A DNA stretch of 8,838 bases from an uncultured Acholeplasmatales bacterium (GCA_937877075.1 CALEGD010000070.1:1-8838); one strand, 5' to 3'; counted from the stretch's first letter, positions 1-5,848 are shown. Translations and numbers: made by a program. Notes: generated by a model from the sequence alone, not told the origin.

Positions 1-1
1 G

Positions 2-160
2 GTTAACGGACCCGGAGAAGCATCGGAAGCTGATATTGGCATTGCCGGCGGAAGAAACGGAGCTTTACTCTTTAAAAAAGGTAAGATAATCCGTCGCATC
101 GAACAAGATCAAATTATTTCCGAACTAAAAAAAGAAATAACGGCCTTGATTAATGAATAA
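2..160 (+). CDS. ispG: 4-hydroxy-3-methylbut-2-enyl diphosphate synthase, C-terminal fragment (5' end outside window)
   Basis: IspG (GcpE) reductively converts methylerythritol cyclodiphosphate to HMBPP, the penultimate step of the MEP isoprenoid pathway, in the cytosol with a [4Fe-4S] cluster. Only the last 52 residues are present, in frame from base 2 to TAA at 158-160. The fragment opens with VNGPGEASEADIGIAGG, the hallmark C-terminal IspG motif. By family knowledge, the Glu of NGPGE (fragment residue 6) is the non-cysteine cluster ligand, and the preceding Cys ligands lie off the left edge. LLFKKGKI follows, as is usual in the family, then a short charged tail. The frame is open to the edge, so this is truncation by the window and not a broken gene. 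The stop codon lies in the loop and stem of the terminator. Confidence 0.93.
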   Translation, partial: VNGPGEASEADIGIAGGRNGALLFKKGKIIRRIEQDQIISELKKEITALINE

Positions 161-180
161 TTAATTAAGACCGTTTTTTT
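141..180 (+). terminator. Rho-independent terminator of ispG
   Basis: A 14-bp stem pairs 141-154 with 160-173 (with G-T wobbles) around the loop GAATA, followed by seven T at 174-180. The stem includes the last ispG codons and the loop contains most of its stop codon, so coding and termination signals overlap. Confidence 0.85.
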
Positions 181-183
181 CTA

Positions 184-212
184 TTGAATAAGATAAGAAA
201 AAATGATATATT
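184..212 (+). promoter_or_regulatory. Sigma-A-type promoter of the ABC transporter operon
   Basis: TTGAAT at 184-189 (4 of 6 to consensus) and TATATT at 207-212 (5 of 6) are 17 bp apart. TG at 204-205 forms an extended -10. The promoter lies just after the ispG terminator and about 26 bp before the ATPase start. No operator-like palindrome was seen around it. Confidence 0.7.
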
Positions 213-238
213 ATTCTTAGTGATATTGAGGTGAATAA

Positions 239-1111
239 ATGGAAAAAATAATTGAAATCGTCGATTTAAAAAAATATTACGGTAAAGCTCGTGGTGTGGA
301 GAACGTCACCTTTGACCTCTATAAAGGAGAAATCCTCGGTTTCATCGGCCCGAACGGAGCCGGTAAGTCAACCGTTATTAGAACAATCATGGGTCTGATT
401 CAAAAAACTTCCGGAGATATTAGAATCTTCGGAAAAGAACCTTCACCAGAAACAAATAATTTAATCGGTTATCTTCCCAGTGAAGTCTTTCTTTACCCGG
501 AACTAACGGTATTTAAACAACTTGAATACTTTGCAAAGGTTAGAAAAGCACCTAATGCCAGAATTTTTGAACTTTCGGAAAGATTAAATCTTGACCTTGG
601 TCGTAAAATTCAAGAACTTTCTTTTGGAAATCGTAAGAAAGTGGGAATCCTCGCCGCCTTATTACATTCTCCCAAACTGATTATTTTAGACGAACCAACC
701 TCGGGACTTGACCCCCTTATCCAGCAAGAGTTTTTTTCTATTCTTGAAGAAGAAAAGAAAAAAGGTGCAACCATTCTTCTTTCCAGTCATGTTCTATCGG
801 AAGTAGAAAAGATTTGCAATCGCGTGGTTCTTATTAAAGAGGGAAACATTCTCTTTTCCGATTATTTAGAAAACCTCAAAAAGAATGAATTTAAGAAAGT
901 TTATGTCAGTCCCGTTCTTGATGGAATTAACTTAGATGGTCTTGAATATTTGGGAAGAAATAATGGTCAGGTTATTTATTCCTTTAAAGGTGATATCAAT
1001 CTTTTGGTCAAACAATTATCCTATTATCGTTTACAATCCTTAAAGATTGAAGATCTTGATCTTGAGGAAATCTTTATGCATTATTATCGGAAGGAGAAAG
1101 ATGATGATTAA
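239..1111 (+). CDS. ABC transporter ATP-binding protein (ABC-2 exporter type)
   Basis: This 290-residue ATPase subunit should power the membrane permease encoded directly downstream. Walker A is GPNGAGKST (37-45), Walker B LIILDEP (147-153) with catalytic Glu152, the D-loop SGLDP (155-159), and the switch His184 lies in SSHVLSE. The signature is LSFGNRKK (127-134) instead of LSGGQ, and the Q-loop position in GYLPSE carries Ser81 where Gln is usual. Similar deviations occur in the CcmA/BcrA-like branch paired with ABC-2 permeases. Residues 205-290 form a family-typical C-terminal extension. The start is fixed by GAGGTGA at 228-234, four bases before the ATG. The stop overlaps the permease start, which implies translational coupling. 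The substrate cannot be read from sequence; antibiotic, peptide or lipid export are all possible. Confidence 0.9.
   Translation: MEKIIEIVDLKKYYGKARGVENVTFDLYKGEILGFIGPNGAGKSTVIRTIMGLIQKTSGDIRIFGKEPSPETNNLIGYLPSEVFLYPELTVFKQLEYFAKVRKAPNARIFELSERLNLDLGRKIQELSFGNRKKVGILAALLHSPKLIILDEPTSGLDPLIQQEFFSILEEEKKKGATILLSSHVLSEVEKICNRVVLIKEGNILFSDYLENLKKNEFKKVYVSPVLDGINLDGLEYLGRNNGQVIYSFKGDINLLVKQLSYYRLQSLKIEDLDLEEIFMHYYRKEKDDD
1091..1096 (+). promoter_or_regulatory. Ribosome binding site that sets the permease start
   Basis: AAGGAG lies 4 nt before ATG 1101 and 7 nt before ATG 1104. The spacing favours 1104. It rules out the in-frame upstream ATG at 1047, which would extend the protein by 19 residues inside the ATPase gene. 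Confidence 0.75.
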
Positions 1112-1895
1112 TCCTAAAGTTTTAAAAATGGAATTGAAAAGATCCTTTAAAAATTTGCTCGGATGGACTCTCTCAATTGGAATTTTCATGTATTTAATCC
1201 TAATTCTATATCCGTTAGTTAAGGACATTTATGCAGCAACATCCGGAGAGATAGCGGAAATATTAAAATCCTTCGGAGGAATTCCGGAAAACGAAGTTGA
1301 ATATTTTGCCATGGAAGGGGGAATGCTTCTCCAACTCTTCGGTGCAGTTTTTGCCGCGATGACCGGATTTTCAATCATCAGTCGCGAAGAAAGGGAACAA
1401 ACCACCGATCTCATTTGTTCACTTCCGGTTTCAAGAACCTCCTTCTTCTTTACAAAACTATTAGCCGCATCAATCCAAGTCATAGTATTTTCTGCTTTAA
1501 TCACAATTTTCTGCACTCTTGGATTTCTCTCCATCAAAACAGAACTAAATCTTAGTCGTTTCTTTTTTTATATGCTAATCTTTCTTATTCTGCTTTTAAT
1601 GGTTCAGGGCCTCGGCTTTGCCCTGGCTTGCTTTATAAAACACAGTTCGAAATCACTGATTGCCTTGCTTATTCCCCTGCCCTTATACATATTGACCTTT
1701 ATTTCTTCCTTTTCAAAAGACAATCTTTTGAAGAAATTAAAATATCTGTCTCCCTTTACCTTCAGCGAGCCGGTTTCCTTTTTAAAAACCGGTGATAGTT
1801 TCGAATATATCAGCTTTACAGTCTTTTCGATTATTACGATTGTTTTTATCATTTTAGCTCTCATCTTATATCGAAAGCGAGAGTTCACCAATTAA
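1104..1895 (+). CDS. ABC-2 type transporter permease
   Basis: A 263-residue integral membrane protein that should form the export channel with the upstream ATPase. Six hydrophobic segments are visible, at about residues 18-38, 74-92, 117-143, 153-178, 184-203 and 234-256, the standard ABC-2 layout. A large extracellular loop lies between helices 1 and 2. The cytoplasmic loop after helix 2 carries ISREEREQTTDLICSLPVSR, matching the conserved EE..GT.DLLLSLPVSR stretch of this permease family. The gene starts at ATG 1104, overlapping the ATPase stop by 8 nt; ATG 1101 is an alternative that adds one Met. The protein ends in a short basic tail (YRKKREFTN is the kind of end seen, here YRKREFTN). 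Family assignment is secure; the transported compound is unknown. Confidence 0.88.
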   Translation: MINPKVLKMELKRSFKNLLGWTLSIGIFMYLILILYPLVKDIYAATSGEIAEILKSFGGIPENEVEYFAMEGGMLLQLFGAVFAAMTGFSIISREEREQTTDLICSLPVSRTSFFFTKLLAASIQVIVFSALITIFCTLGFLSIKTELNLSRFFFYMLIFLILLLMVQGLGFALACFIKHSSKSLIALLIPLPLYILTFISSFSKDNLLKKLKYLSPFTFSEPVSFLKTGDSFEYISFTVFSIITIVFIILALILYRKREFTN

Positions 1896-1928
1896 ATTAA
1901 ATGATATACCAATCTTATTATATTAAAG

Positions 1929-1961
1929 AAAACTCTTCATATTATGATATGGAGAGTTTTT
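1929..1961. terminator. Terminator of the ABC operon, possibly bidirectional
   Basis: A 14-bp stem pairs 1929-1942 with 1947-1960 (one G-T wobble) around the loop TATG, ending in five T on the plus strand. Read on the minus strand the hairpin is followed by TTTTCTTT, so it could also stop transcription coming out of copB. Confidence 0.75.
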
Positions 1962-2000
1962 CGCATTAATATACAATTTAATTAATCAAGCAAAAGGAAC

Positions 2001-2027
2001 AAAAAACACCGTTAGAAAATGATGTTT
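2001..2027 (-). terminator. Candidate weak terminator of the copper operon
   Basis: On the minus strand a 7-bp stem (2027-2021 with 2010-2004, one T-G wobble) with a 10-nt loop runs into a T tract, 28 bases after the copB stop. The stem is short. The stronger hairpin at 1929-1961 may be the real end point. Confidence 0.4.
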
Positions 2028-2054
2028 ATTCGCAATATGATATAAAAGAAACTA

Positions 2055-4223
2055 CTAATTATCTAGTTTTAATGCCATGGCATTAATTGCAACTATTATT
2101 GTTGAAAGGGACATTAGAATTGCTCCAATGGCAGGTGAAATTGTAATCCCAATTGGTGTTAGAAGACCAGCAGCAATTGGAATCGCAATAAAGTTATAAC
2201 CCGCTCCCCAAGTCAAGTTTTGATTCATTTTACGATTTGTTCTAAAAGACAACTCAATAAAGGACTCAATATCGCCTGGCTCTGATTGGGTTAATACAAC
2301 ATCAGCAGAATCAATAGCAACTTGAGTACCAGCTCCAATAGCTACTCCAACATCTGCTAAGGCGAGAGACGGCGCATCATTAATGCCATCACCAACCATA
2401 ATAACTGTTTTGCCTTCATTTTTTAAGCTTTCTACTAAATTATATTTATCTTGCGGTGATTGATTTGAGCGAAAATCAATTCCAAGTTCTTCCGCTACTG
2501 CTTTAGCGGCATGCTCATTATCCCCAGTAGCCATAATCGGTGTAATACCTTTTTTCTTTAAAACATCTATCAACTCTTTGCTTGTTGCTTTTAATTCATC
2601 TCCTAAGGAAACAACTCCTATAGCAATGTCATTTTTAGTCAGGATACTTATAGTTGCACCTGGTAAAGCTTTTATGTCAATTGGTTTTCCATACACTTTT
2701 TGGCTAATTAAAGAATACCTATCGCCTTTATTCATTCCTATCATTCCTTGACCTGAAACAACTTCTACTTTATCAAAGTTGATCGGGGAAATATTTTTTT
2801 CTTTGGAATGATTGATAATAGATAGAGCAATCGGATGGCTTGAACCAGATTCAATGCCCGCTAATAAAGCTAACAACTCTTTTTCATTGTAATTATTATT
2901 TAAGGAGCTTATCTGTAGTACTTTGAATTCTCCTGTAGTAAGTGTTCCGGTTTTATCTAAAATCATCGTGTCAGCTTTTGTTGTTAACTCATAAGCTTCA
3001 CGATTCTTTACAAGTAATCCTCTGGTAGCACCAAGACTTGTACTTCGGGATATAACTAAAGGAATAGCTAAACCTAAAGCATGTGGACATGCTATAACAA
3101 GTGTCGTTACCGCAAATGAGATAGCGGTTTGTAAATCAAATACTATCCACCAAACAATTAAAGAAACTATTGCTACAACAGTTGCGATATAGAATAAATA
3201 ACCAGCAACTTTACGTGCTTTATCTTCTGAACGAGAGGGTTGATTTTGAGCATCTGCAACTAACCTTTGTACTTGCGATAAAAATGAAGCATCACCTGTT
3301 TCCCGTACTTCAACATACAATACTCCCTGACCATTAGTTGACCCGCCAATAACAGCATCACCTACTTTTTTTAATATAGGTTTAGATTCACCGGTCAAAA
3401 GAGATTCATTTACTCGAGAATCTCCGCGAATGATAACTCCGTCTGCAGGAATATTTTCACTACCCTGAACCTGAACTATATCACCAACGCGAAGTTCTGA
3501 GATTGGACGTTGTTCTATTACATCATTTTCAAGCATAACATTTGCATGTTTCGGCAATAATTTAGCTAAAGATTCTTGTGCATCCCCTGCTTTACCTAAT
3601 GCTACCATTTCAATCCAGTGACCTAATAACATAATTAATATAAGTGAGGCAAATTCAAAGAAGAAATCCATATAATGTAAACCAGTTGCATAGCGCATAA
3701 TAACCGCATAAACACTATATAAGAATGAAACCCCGATACCCATAGAAACTAAAGCCATCATTCCCGGTGCTTTTTGTTTAAACTCCCCTACAGCACCTTG
3801 AAAAAATGGGTTTCCACCATATATTATTAAAATCAAAGATAACACTGCTGCTATAATGTCTGAATATGGGAAAGTATATTGAAATGGGAATGGTACCCTT
3901 AAACCCATTAGAGGAGATATCCACATAATAATCAAGCCAAGTGGCAATGAGATTAAGAACCTTTGTTTGAAATTCCCATGATTATGATGTTCATGTCCTC
4001 CTTGACCCTTATGATCGTGATGTCCATTGTGTGAATGTCCTTCATGGTGTATGTGTTGAATATGTAGATTGTGATTTTCGTGATGATCACCATTTATATG
4101 TCCGTGATGATGTTGATGGTCCATTTGATTATCCTGATGTTCATCTTTACTGTGATCCATTTTACTATGGTTCATCTTATTATGGTTTCCATGAACCTGT
4201 ACATTGTTTTTTTCTTTGTTCAA
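2055..4223 (-). CDS. copB: Copper-exporting P1B-type ATPase with His-rich N-terminus (CopB type)
   Basis: A 722-residue heavy-metal P-type ATPase that should pump copper out across the cytoplasmic membrane. The first 82 residues hold 26 His plus Met-rich MxH/MDH repeats and no Cys-x-x-Cys HMA domain. Eight membrane segments are visible, at about 89-107, 121-136, 155-175, 186-207, 340-362, 367-390, 672-693 and 697-717. The ion-binding motif in helix 6 is CPH (379-381), the mark of the P1B-3/CopB group; CopA has CPC. GYN in helix 7 and MSxST in helix 8 agree with this. The actuator TGES is at 277-280, phosphorylation Asp423 in DKTGTLT, the nucleotide-domain HP at 463-464, and GDGINDAP at 611-618. 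The protein is full length with no broken motif. The start codon is TTG. It is the last gene of the operon, 113 nt after cueP. Silver transport is also known in this group, but the CsoR/CopZ context points to copper. Confidence 0.94.
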   Translation of the reverse strand: MNKEKNNVQVHGNHNKMNHSKMDHSKDEHQDNQMDHQHHHGHINGDHHENHNLHIQHIHHEGHSHNGHHDHKGQGGHEHHNHGNFKQRFLISLPLGLIIMWISPLMGLRVPFPFQYTFPYSDIIAAVLSLILIIYGGNPFFQGAVGEFKQKAPGMMALVSMGIGVSFLYSVYAVIMRYATGLHYMDFFFEFASLILIMLLGHWIEMVALGKAGDAQESLAKLLPKHANVMLENDVIEQRPISELRVGDIVQVQGSENIPADGVIIRGDSRVNESLLTGESKPILKKVGDAVIGGSTNGQGVLYVEVRETGDASFLSQVQRLVADAQNQPSRSEDKARKVAGYLFYIATVVAIVSLIVWWIVFDLQTAISFAVTTLVIACPHALGLAIPLVISRSTSLGATRGLLVKNREAYELTTKADTMILDKTGTLTTGEFKVLQISSLNNNYNEKELLALLAGIESGSSHPIALSIINHSKEKNISPINFDKVEVVSGQGMIGMNKGDRYSLISQKVYGKPIDIKALPGATISILTKNDIAIGVVSLGDELKATSKELIDVLKKKGITPIMATGDNEHAAKAVAEELGIDFRSNQSPQDKYNLVESLKNEGKTVIMVGDGINDAPSLALADVGVAIGAGTQVAIDSADVVLTQSEPGDIESFIELSFRTNRKMNQNLTWGAGYNFIAIPIAAGLLTPIGITISPAIGAILMSLSTIIVAINAMALKLDN

Positions 4224-4232
4224 GTATAGTTA

Positions 4233-4238
4233 TCTCCT
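4233..4238 (-). promoter_or_regulatory. Ribosome binding site supporting the TTG start of copB
   Basis: AGGAGA on the minus strand (4238-4233) lies about 9-10 nt before TTG at 4223-4221. There is no ATG or GTG between them. The first in-frame ATG is codon 17, inside the His-rich tail, and has no comparable site. TTG is therefore the likely start, with lower initiation efficiency expected. Confidence 0.7.
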
Positions 4239-4336
4239 ATTTTAATATATTTTTAGTAATTCAATCATCTTAAATTTAAATATATTATAGCCTGTTACAA
4301 TATTATTATTATATCTTTGCAGGTTATTTATAAAAC

Positions 4337-4912
4337 TTAGTTTAGAATAAGTCCTTCAGTTAAACATGTATTATCATTAATAAAAGTGCTTATTTCAGCC
4401 TCAGCTGACATTTCTTTATAATCAACCTTTAGTATCCCTTTAAAATCTCTTGGAAGCCAGATACCAATAAACCCATTATTCATGCTTTTCATTTCTTTAG
4501 AAAAAAGTATATTTCCGTTTTCATCATTTATCGTAATATTAAATATTTCATTTTTTAATTCACTACTACACGAAGATAGAGAATGTGTAGCACATGGATG
4601 GGTGCTTAGTATATATGGAGCAAATGACAAATAAAATTTATCATCTGGAATTTCGTATACTACTTCAACTCCGTTTTCACTTATTCTAAGATTTGTAGAA
4701 GTTATTGAAGCTTTAAATCCGCGATCCTCATTAGTAATATAATCTAGTTTAGTTACCATATCTTCTGTTGATAGACCTAGTAGATCATATTTCTCCAAAA
4801 AATCTTGCTCTGTTTTAATATCTTCTGATTGTATGTAAAATAAAGTTATTATTAATGTTATCATTACAACAACAATAATAACTATATTATTTATTTTAAT
4901 TTGTTTTCTCAT
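4337..4912 (-). CDS. cueP: CueP-like copper-binding protein, membrane-anchored
   Basis: This 191-residue protein matches the CueP family, periplasmic Cu-binding proteins that protect the envelope from copper in Salmonella. Family-like stretches are LLGLSTEDMVTKLD (44-57), DKFYLSFAPY (91-100), THPCATHSL (104-112) and NGFIGIWLP (146-154), with a C-terminal NDNTCLTEG. The three Cys (107, 115, 183) are spaced 8 and 68 residues apart, the same spacing I recall for Cys96, Cys104 and Cys172 of Salmonella CueP. His105 and His110 flank the first. Residues 8-27 form one hydrophobic helix after a basic start. There is no lipobox Cys, so it is probably an uncleaved anchor placing the domain outside the cell. 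The ATG has AGGAG 7 nt upstream. The gene lies between csoR and copB, so copper-induced expression is expected. The family call rests on remembered motifs and not on a search. Confidence 0.82.
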   Translation of the reverse strand: MRKQIKINNIVIIVVVMITLIITLFYIQSEDIKTEQDFLEKYDLLGLSTEDMVTKLDYITNEDRGFKASITSTNLRISENGVEVVYEIPDDKFYLSFAPYILSTHPCATHSLSSCSSELKNEIFNITINDENGNILFSKEMKSMNNGFIGIWLPRDFKGILKVDYKEMSAEAEISTFINDNTCLTEGLILN

Positions 4913-4919
4913 TTTAAAA

Positions 4920-4924
4920 CTCCT
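4920..4924 (-). promoter_or_regulatory. Ribosome binding site of the cueP-like gene
   Basis: AGGAG on the minus strand ends 7 nt before the ATG at 4912. It lies in the 45-nt gap after csoR. It supports starting at the first Met, so that the basic MRKQIK stretch and the hydrophobic anchor are both translated. Confidence 0.7.
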
Positions 4925-4957
4925 GTTTTTTTGATAAAATCTATGAATCTTATAATT

Positions 4958-5257
4958 TTAATTTAGTTTAGAAAATGAATTAATAAGTTCATCTATAATA
5001 TCATTATTTCCTGATTTTAATTCATTTGTAACACAAGTTCTAATATGATTTTCAAGAATTAATCTTCCTAAACTCTTTAACGAGTTGGCAGCAGCAGAAA
5101 CTTGAATCAATATATCATCACAATAAATGTCTTGATCAACCATTTTTCTAATCCCACGTAATTGACCTTCTATCCGATTAAGTCTATTATATATTTGTTT
5201 CTTTTCACTGGATTCCCTAATTTTTGTTTTACATTTTTCCATTACATGTTCTTGCAT
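4958..5257 (-). CDS. csoR: Copper-sensing transcriptional repressor CsoR
   Basis: A 99-residue all-helical DUF156/CsoR-family repressor. In this family the apo-tetramer binds a GC-centred palindrome and Cu(I) binding releases it. The copper site is intact: Cys46 (in IYCDDIL) with His71 and Cys75 (in ENHIRTC), the C-x24-H-x3-C pattern of Cu-responsive CsoR. This distinguishes it from RcnR/FrmR relatives, which sense Ni/Co or formaldehyde and have other ligands. RLNRIEGQLRGIRKMV (25-40) is the conserved DNA-binding first helix, and Tyr45 next to Cys46 matches the second-shell Tyr. Cys9 in the N-terminal arm is extra and lies outside the metal site. It starts at ATG 5257 with AAGGTGA overlapping the copZ stop, 9 nt after that gene. 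It probably represses its own operon through the palindrome at 5572-5589. Confidence 0.95.
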   Translation of the reverse strand: MQEHVMEKCKTKIRESSEKKQIYNRLNRIEGQLRGIRKMVDQDIYCDDILIQVSAAANSLKSLGRLILENHIRTCVTNELKSGNNDIIDELINSFSKLN

Positions 5258-5266
5258 AATTTCACC

Positions 5267-5518
5267 TTATAAATTATTAAGTACATTAGGATTAAATACA
5301 ACTATCTTTTTAACTTTATAACCTAATGCTTTAACTGCGTCTAAATATGTTTCTGCATCATTTTCTTTTCCAACAAAATCCACCTTCATAATTTTTTGAG
5401 CAATATCAATATCTACTTTATTAGCCCCAATTGATTGTAATTTTGATGTGATTCTATTTATACAACTAAAACAATGTAATCCATCTAAATTTGATACTAA
5501 CCTTAATGTATTCTCCAT
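5267..5518 (-). CDS. copZ: CopZ-like HMA-domain copper chaperone
   Basis: An 83-residue protein with the heavy-metal-associated fold pattern: a first strand, GLHCFSCINRI (13-23), a helix, the DIDIAQKIMKVDF strands, then YLDAVKALGYKVKKI (58-72). Cys16 and Cys19 form the CxxC pair that would bind Cu(I) and pass it to partners such as CsoR or CopB. The usual Met of MxCxxC is Leu14, and His15 precedes the first Cys; both depart from classical CopZ (GMxCxxC). About ten residues (VVFNPNVLNN) extend past the normal HMA end. It is the first gene of the operon. AAAGGAG at 5530-5536 lies about 11 nt before the ATG. CopB here has no HMA domain to dock with, so a buffering role or delivery to CsoR is as likely as delivery to the pump. 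Confidence 0.8.
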   Translation of the reverse strand: MENTLRLVSNLDGLHCFSCINRITSKLQSIGANKVDIDIAQKIMKVDFVGKENDAETYLDAVKALGYKVKKIVVFNPNVLNNL

Positions 5519-5528
5519 AATAATTTAA

Positions 5529-5536
5529 TCTCCTTT
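5529..5536 (-). promoter_or_regulatory. Ribosome binding site of copZ-like gene
   Basis: AAAGGAGA on the minus strand, about 10-11 nt before ATG 5518. The match is strong but the spacing is slightly long. The inferred leader is about 42 nt, since the predicted transcription start is near 5561. Confidence 0.7.
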
Positions 5537-5567
5537 ATAATTTTTTGAGTTATGTCAACCCATATAT

Positions 5568-5596
5568 ATTATATACCCCTTGGGGTATAATGTCAA
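5568..5596 (-). promoter_or_regulatory. Promoter of the copper operon
   Basis: On the minus strand TTGACA (5596-5591) and TATAAT (5573-5568) both match the sigma-A consensus perfectly, with exactly 17 bp between them. Transcription should start near 5561. The promoter would be strong if unoccupied, and the CsoR-type operator fills its spacer, a design for tight repression and high induction. Confidence 0.92.
5572..5589. promoter_or_regulatory. CsoR operator
   Basis: TATACCCCTTGGGGTATA has two perfect 8-bp arms around a TT centre. It resembles the ATACCC...GGGTAT operators known for CsoR, and a csoR gene lies 300 bp downstream. It covers the promoter spacer and the first two bases of the -10 box, so bound repressor would exclude RNA polymerase. 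Confidence 0.92.
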
Positions 5597-5602
5597 TGGG
5601 TT

Positions 5603-5824
5603 TTTTTTATAAAAATTATTAAAGTAAATTTTAAAATTAAACGAAAAAATATATAAAGAGTTCGTAATATTAATTGAGACATCAATTTCAAAATTATACA
5701 TCTTATATTATCATCTTATACTAAAAACACTTTAAAACTTTTTAGAATTCCTTGAAATTTGACTATCCAAATTAAGAGAAAAGCATAAACGATGTAATAT
5801 TATCTTGTACTAACTTATAAATAT
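5603..5824. other. AT-rich intergenic stretch with no recognised gene
   Basis: This is the remainder of the 330-bp gap between the copper operon start and the rmuC stop. It is very AT-rich, and I found no reading frame with a ribosome binding site, no hairpin with a T tract and no mobile-element end. A short direct repeat CATCTTATA occurs at 5699-5707 and 5712-5720. It may be upstream spacer carried with the copper cassette. Confidence 0.5.
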
Positions 5825-5848
5825 AAAAAAGGTCCGAGGACCTTTTTT
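5825..5848 (-). terminator. Terminator of the mtaB-cshB-rmuC operon
   Basis: A 10-bp stem pairs 5825-5834 with 5839-5848 around a CGAG tetraloop (CTCG on the minus strand), with A and T runs on the outer sides. It begins directly after the rmuC TGA. The symmetry would let it also work on plus-strand transcripts. Confidence 0.85.

Noticed and set aside
1047..1103. Upstream ATG extension of the permease
   Set aside because: It lies inside the ATPase gene without a ribosome binding site, while AAGGAG at 1091-1096 clearly serves ATG 1101/1104.
1962..2054. Insertion scar or attachment site at the left edge of the copper cassette
   Set aside because: TTCGCA occurs at 1961 and again near 2030, but no matching copy was found at the right edge and no integrase or tRNA is nearby.
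4031..4273. Plus-strand open frame of 80 codons opposite the His-rich start of copB
   Set aside because: It is the antisense of CAT/CAC-rich codons, has no ribosome binding site, and its composition (Tyr, Asp, Val, His) is that of a shadow.
4272..4300. Possible promoter ahead of copB (TTGTAA with TAAATT 17 bp on, or a lone TATAAT)
   Set aside because: Each box matches poorly or lacks a partner, and in such AT-rich sequence these matches are expected by chance.
4224..4336. CopY-type cop box (TACAnnTGTA) before copB
   Set aside because: No such palindrome is present; only TTACAA without its other half. Regulation is better explained by CsoR upstream.
5553..5558. Second minus-strand TTGACA downstream of the copper promoter
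   Set aside because: No -10-like sequence lies 16-18 bp further on (the ribosome binding site is there), and it falls in the expected leader.
5603..5824. Small RNA or remnant gene in the intergenic region
   Set aside because: There is no promoter-terminator pair, no ribosome binding site and no recognisable peptide; only AT-rich sequence with a short direct repeat.
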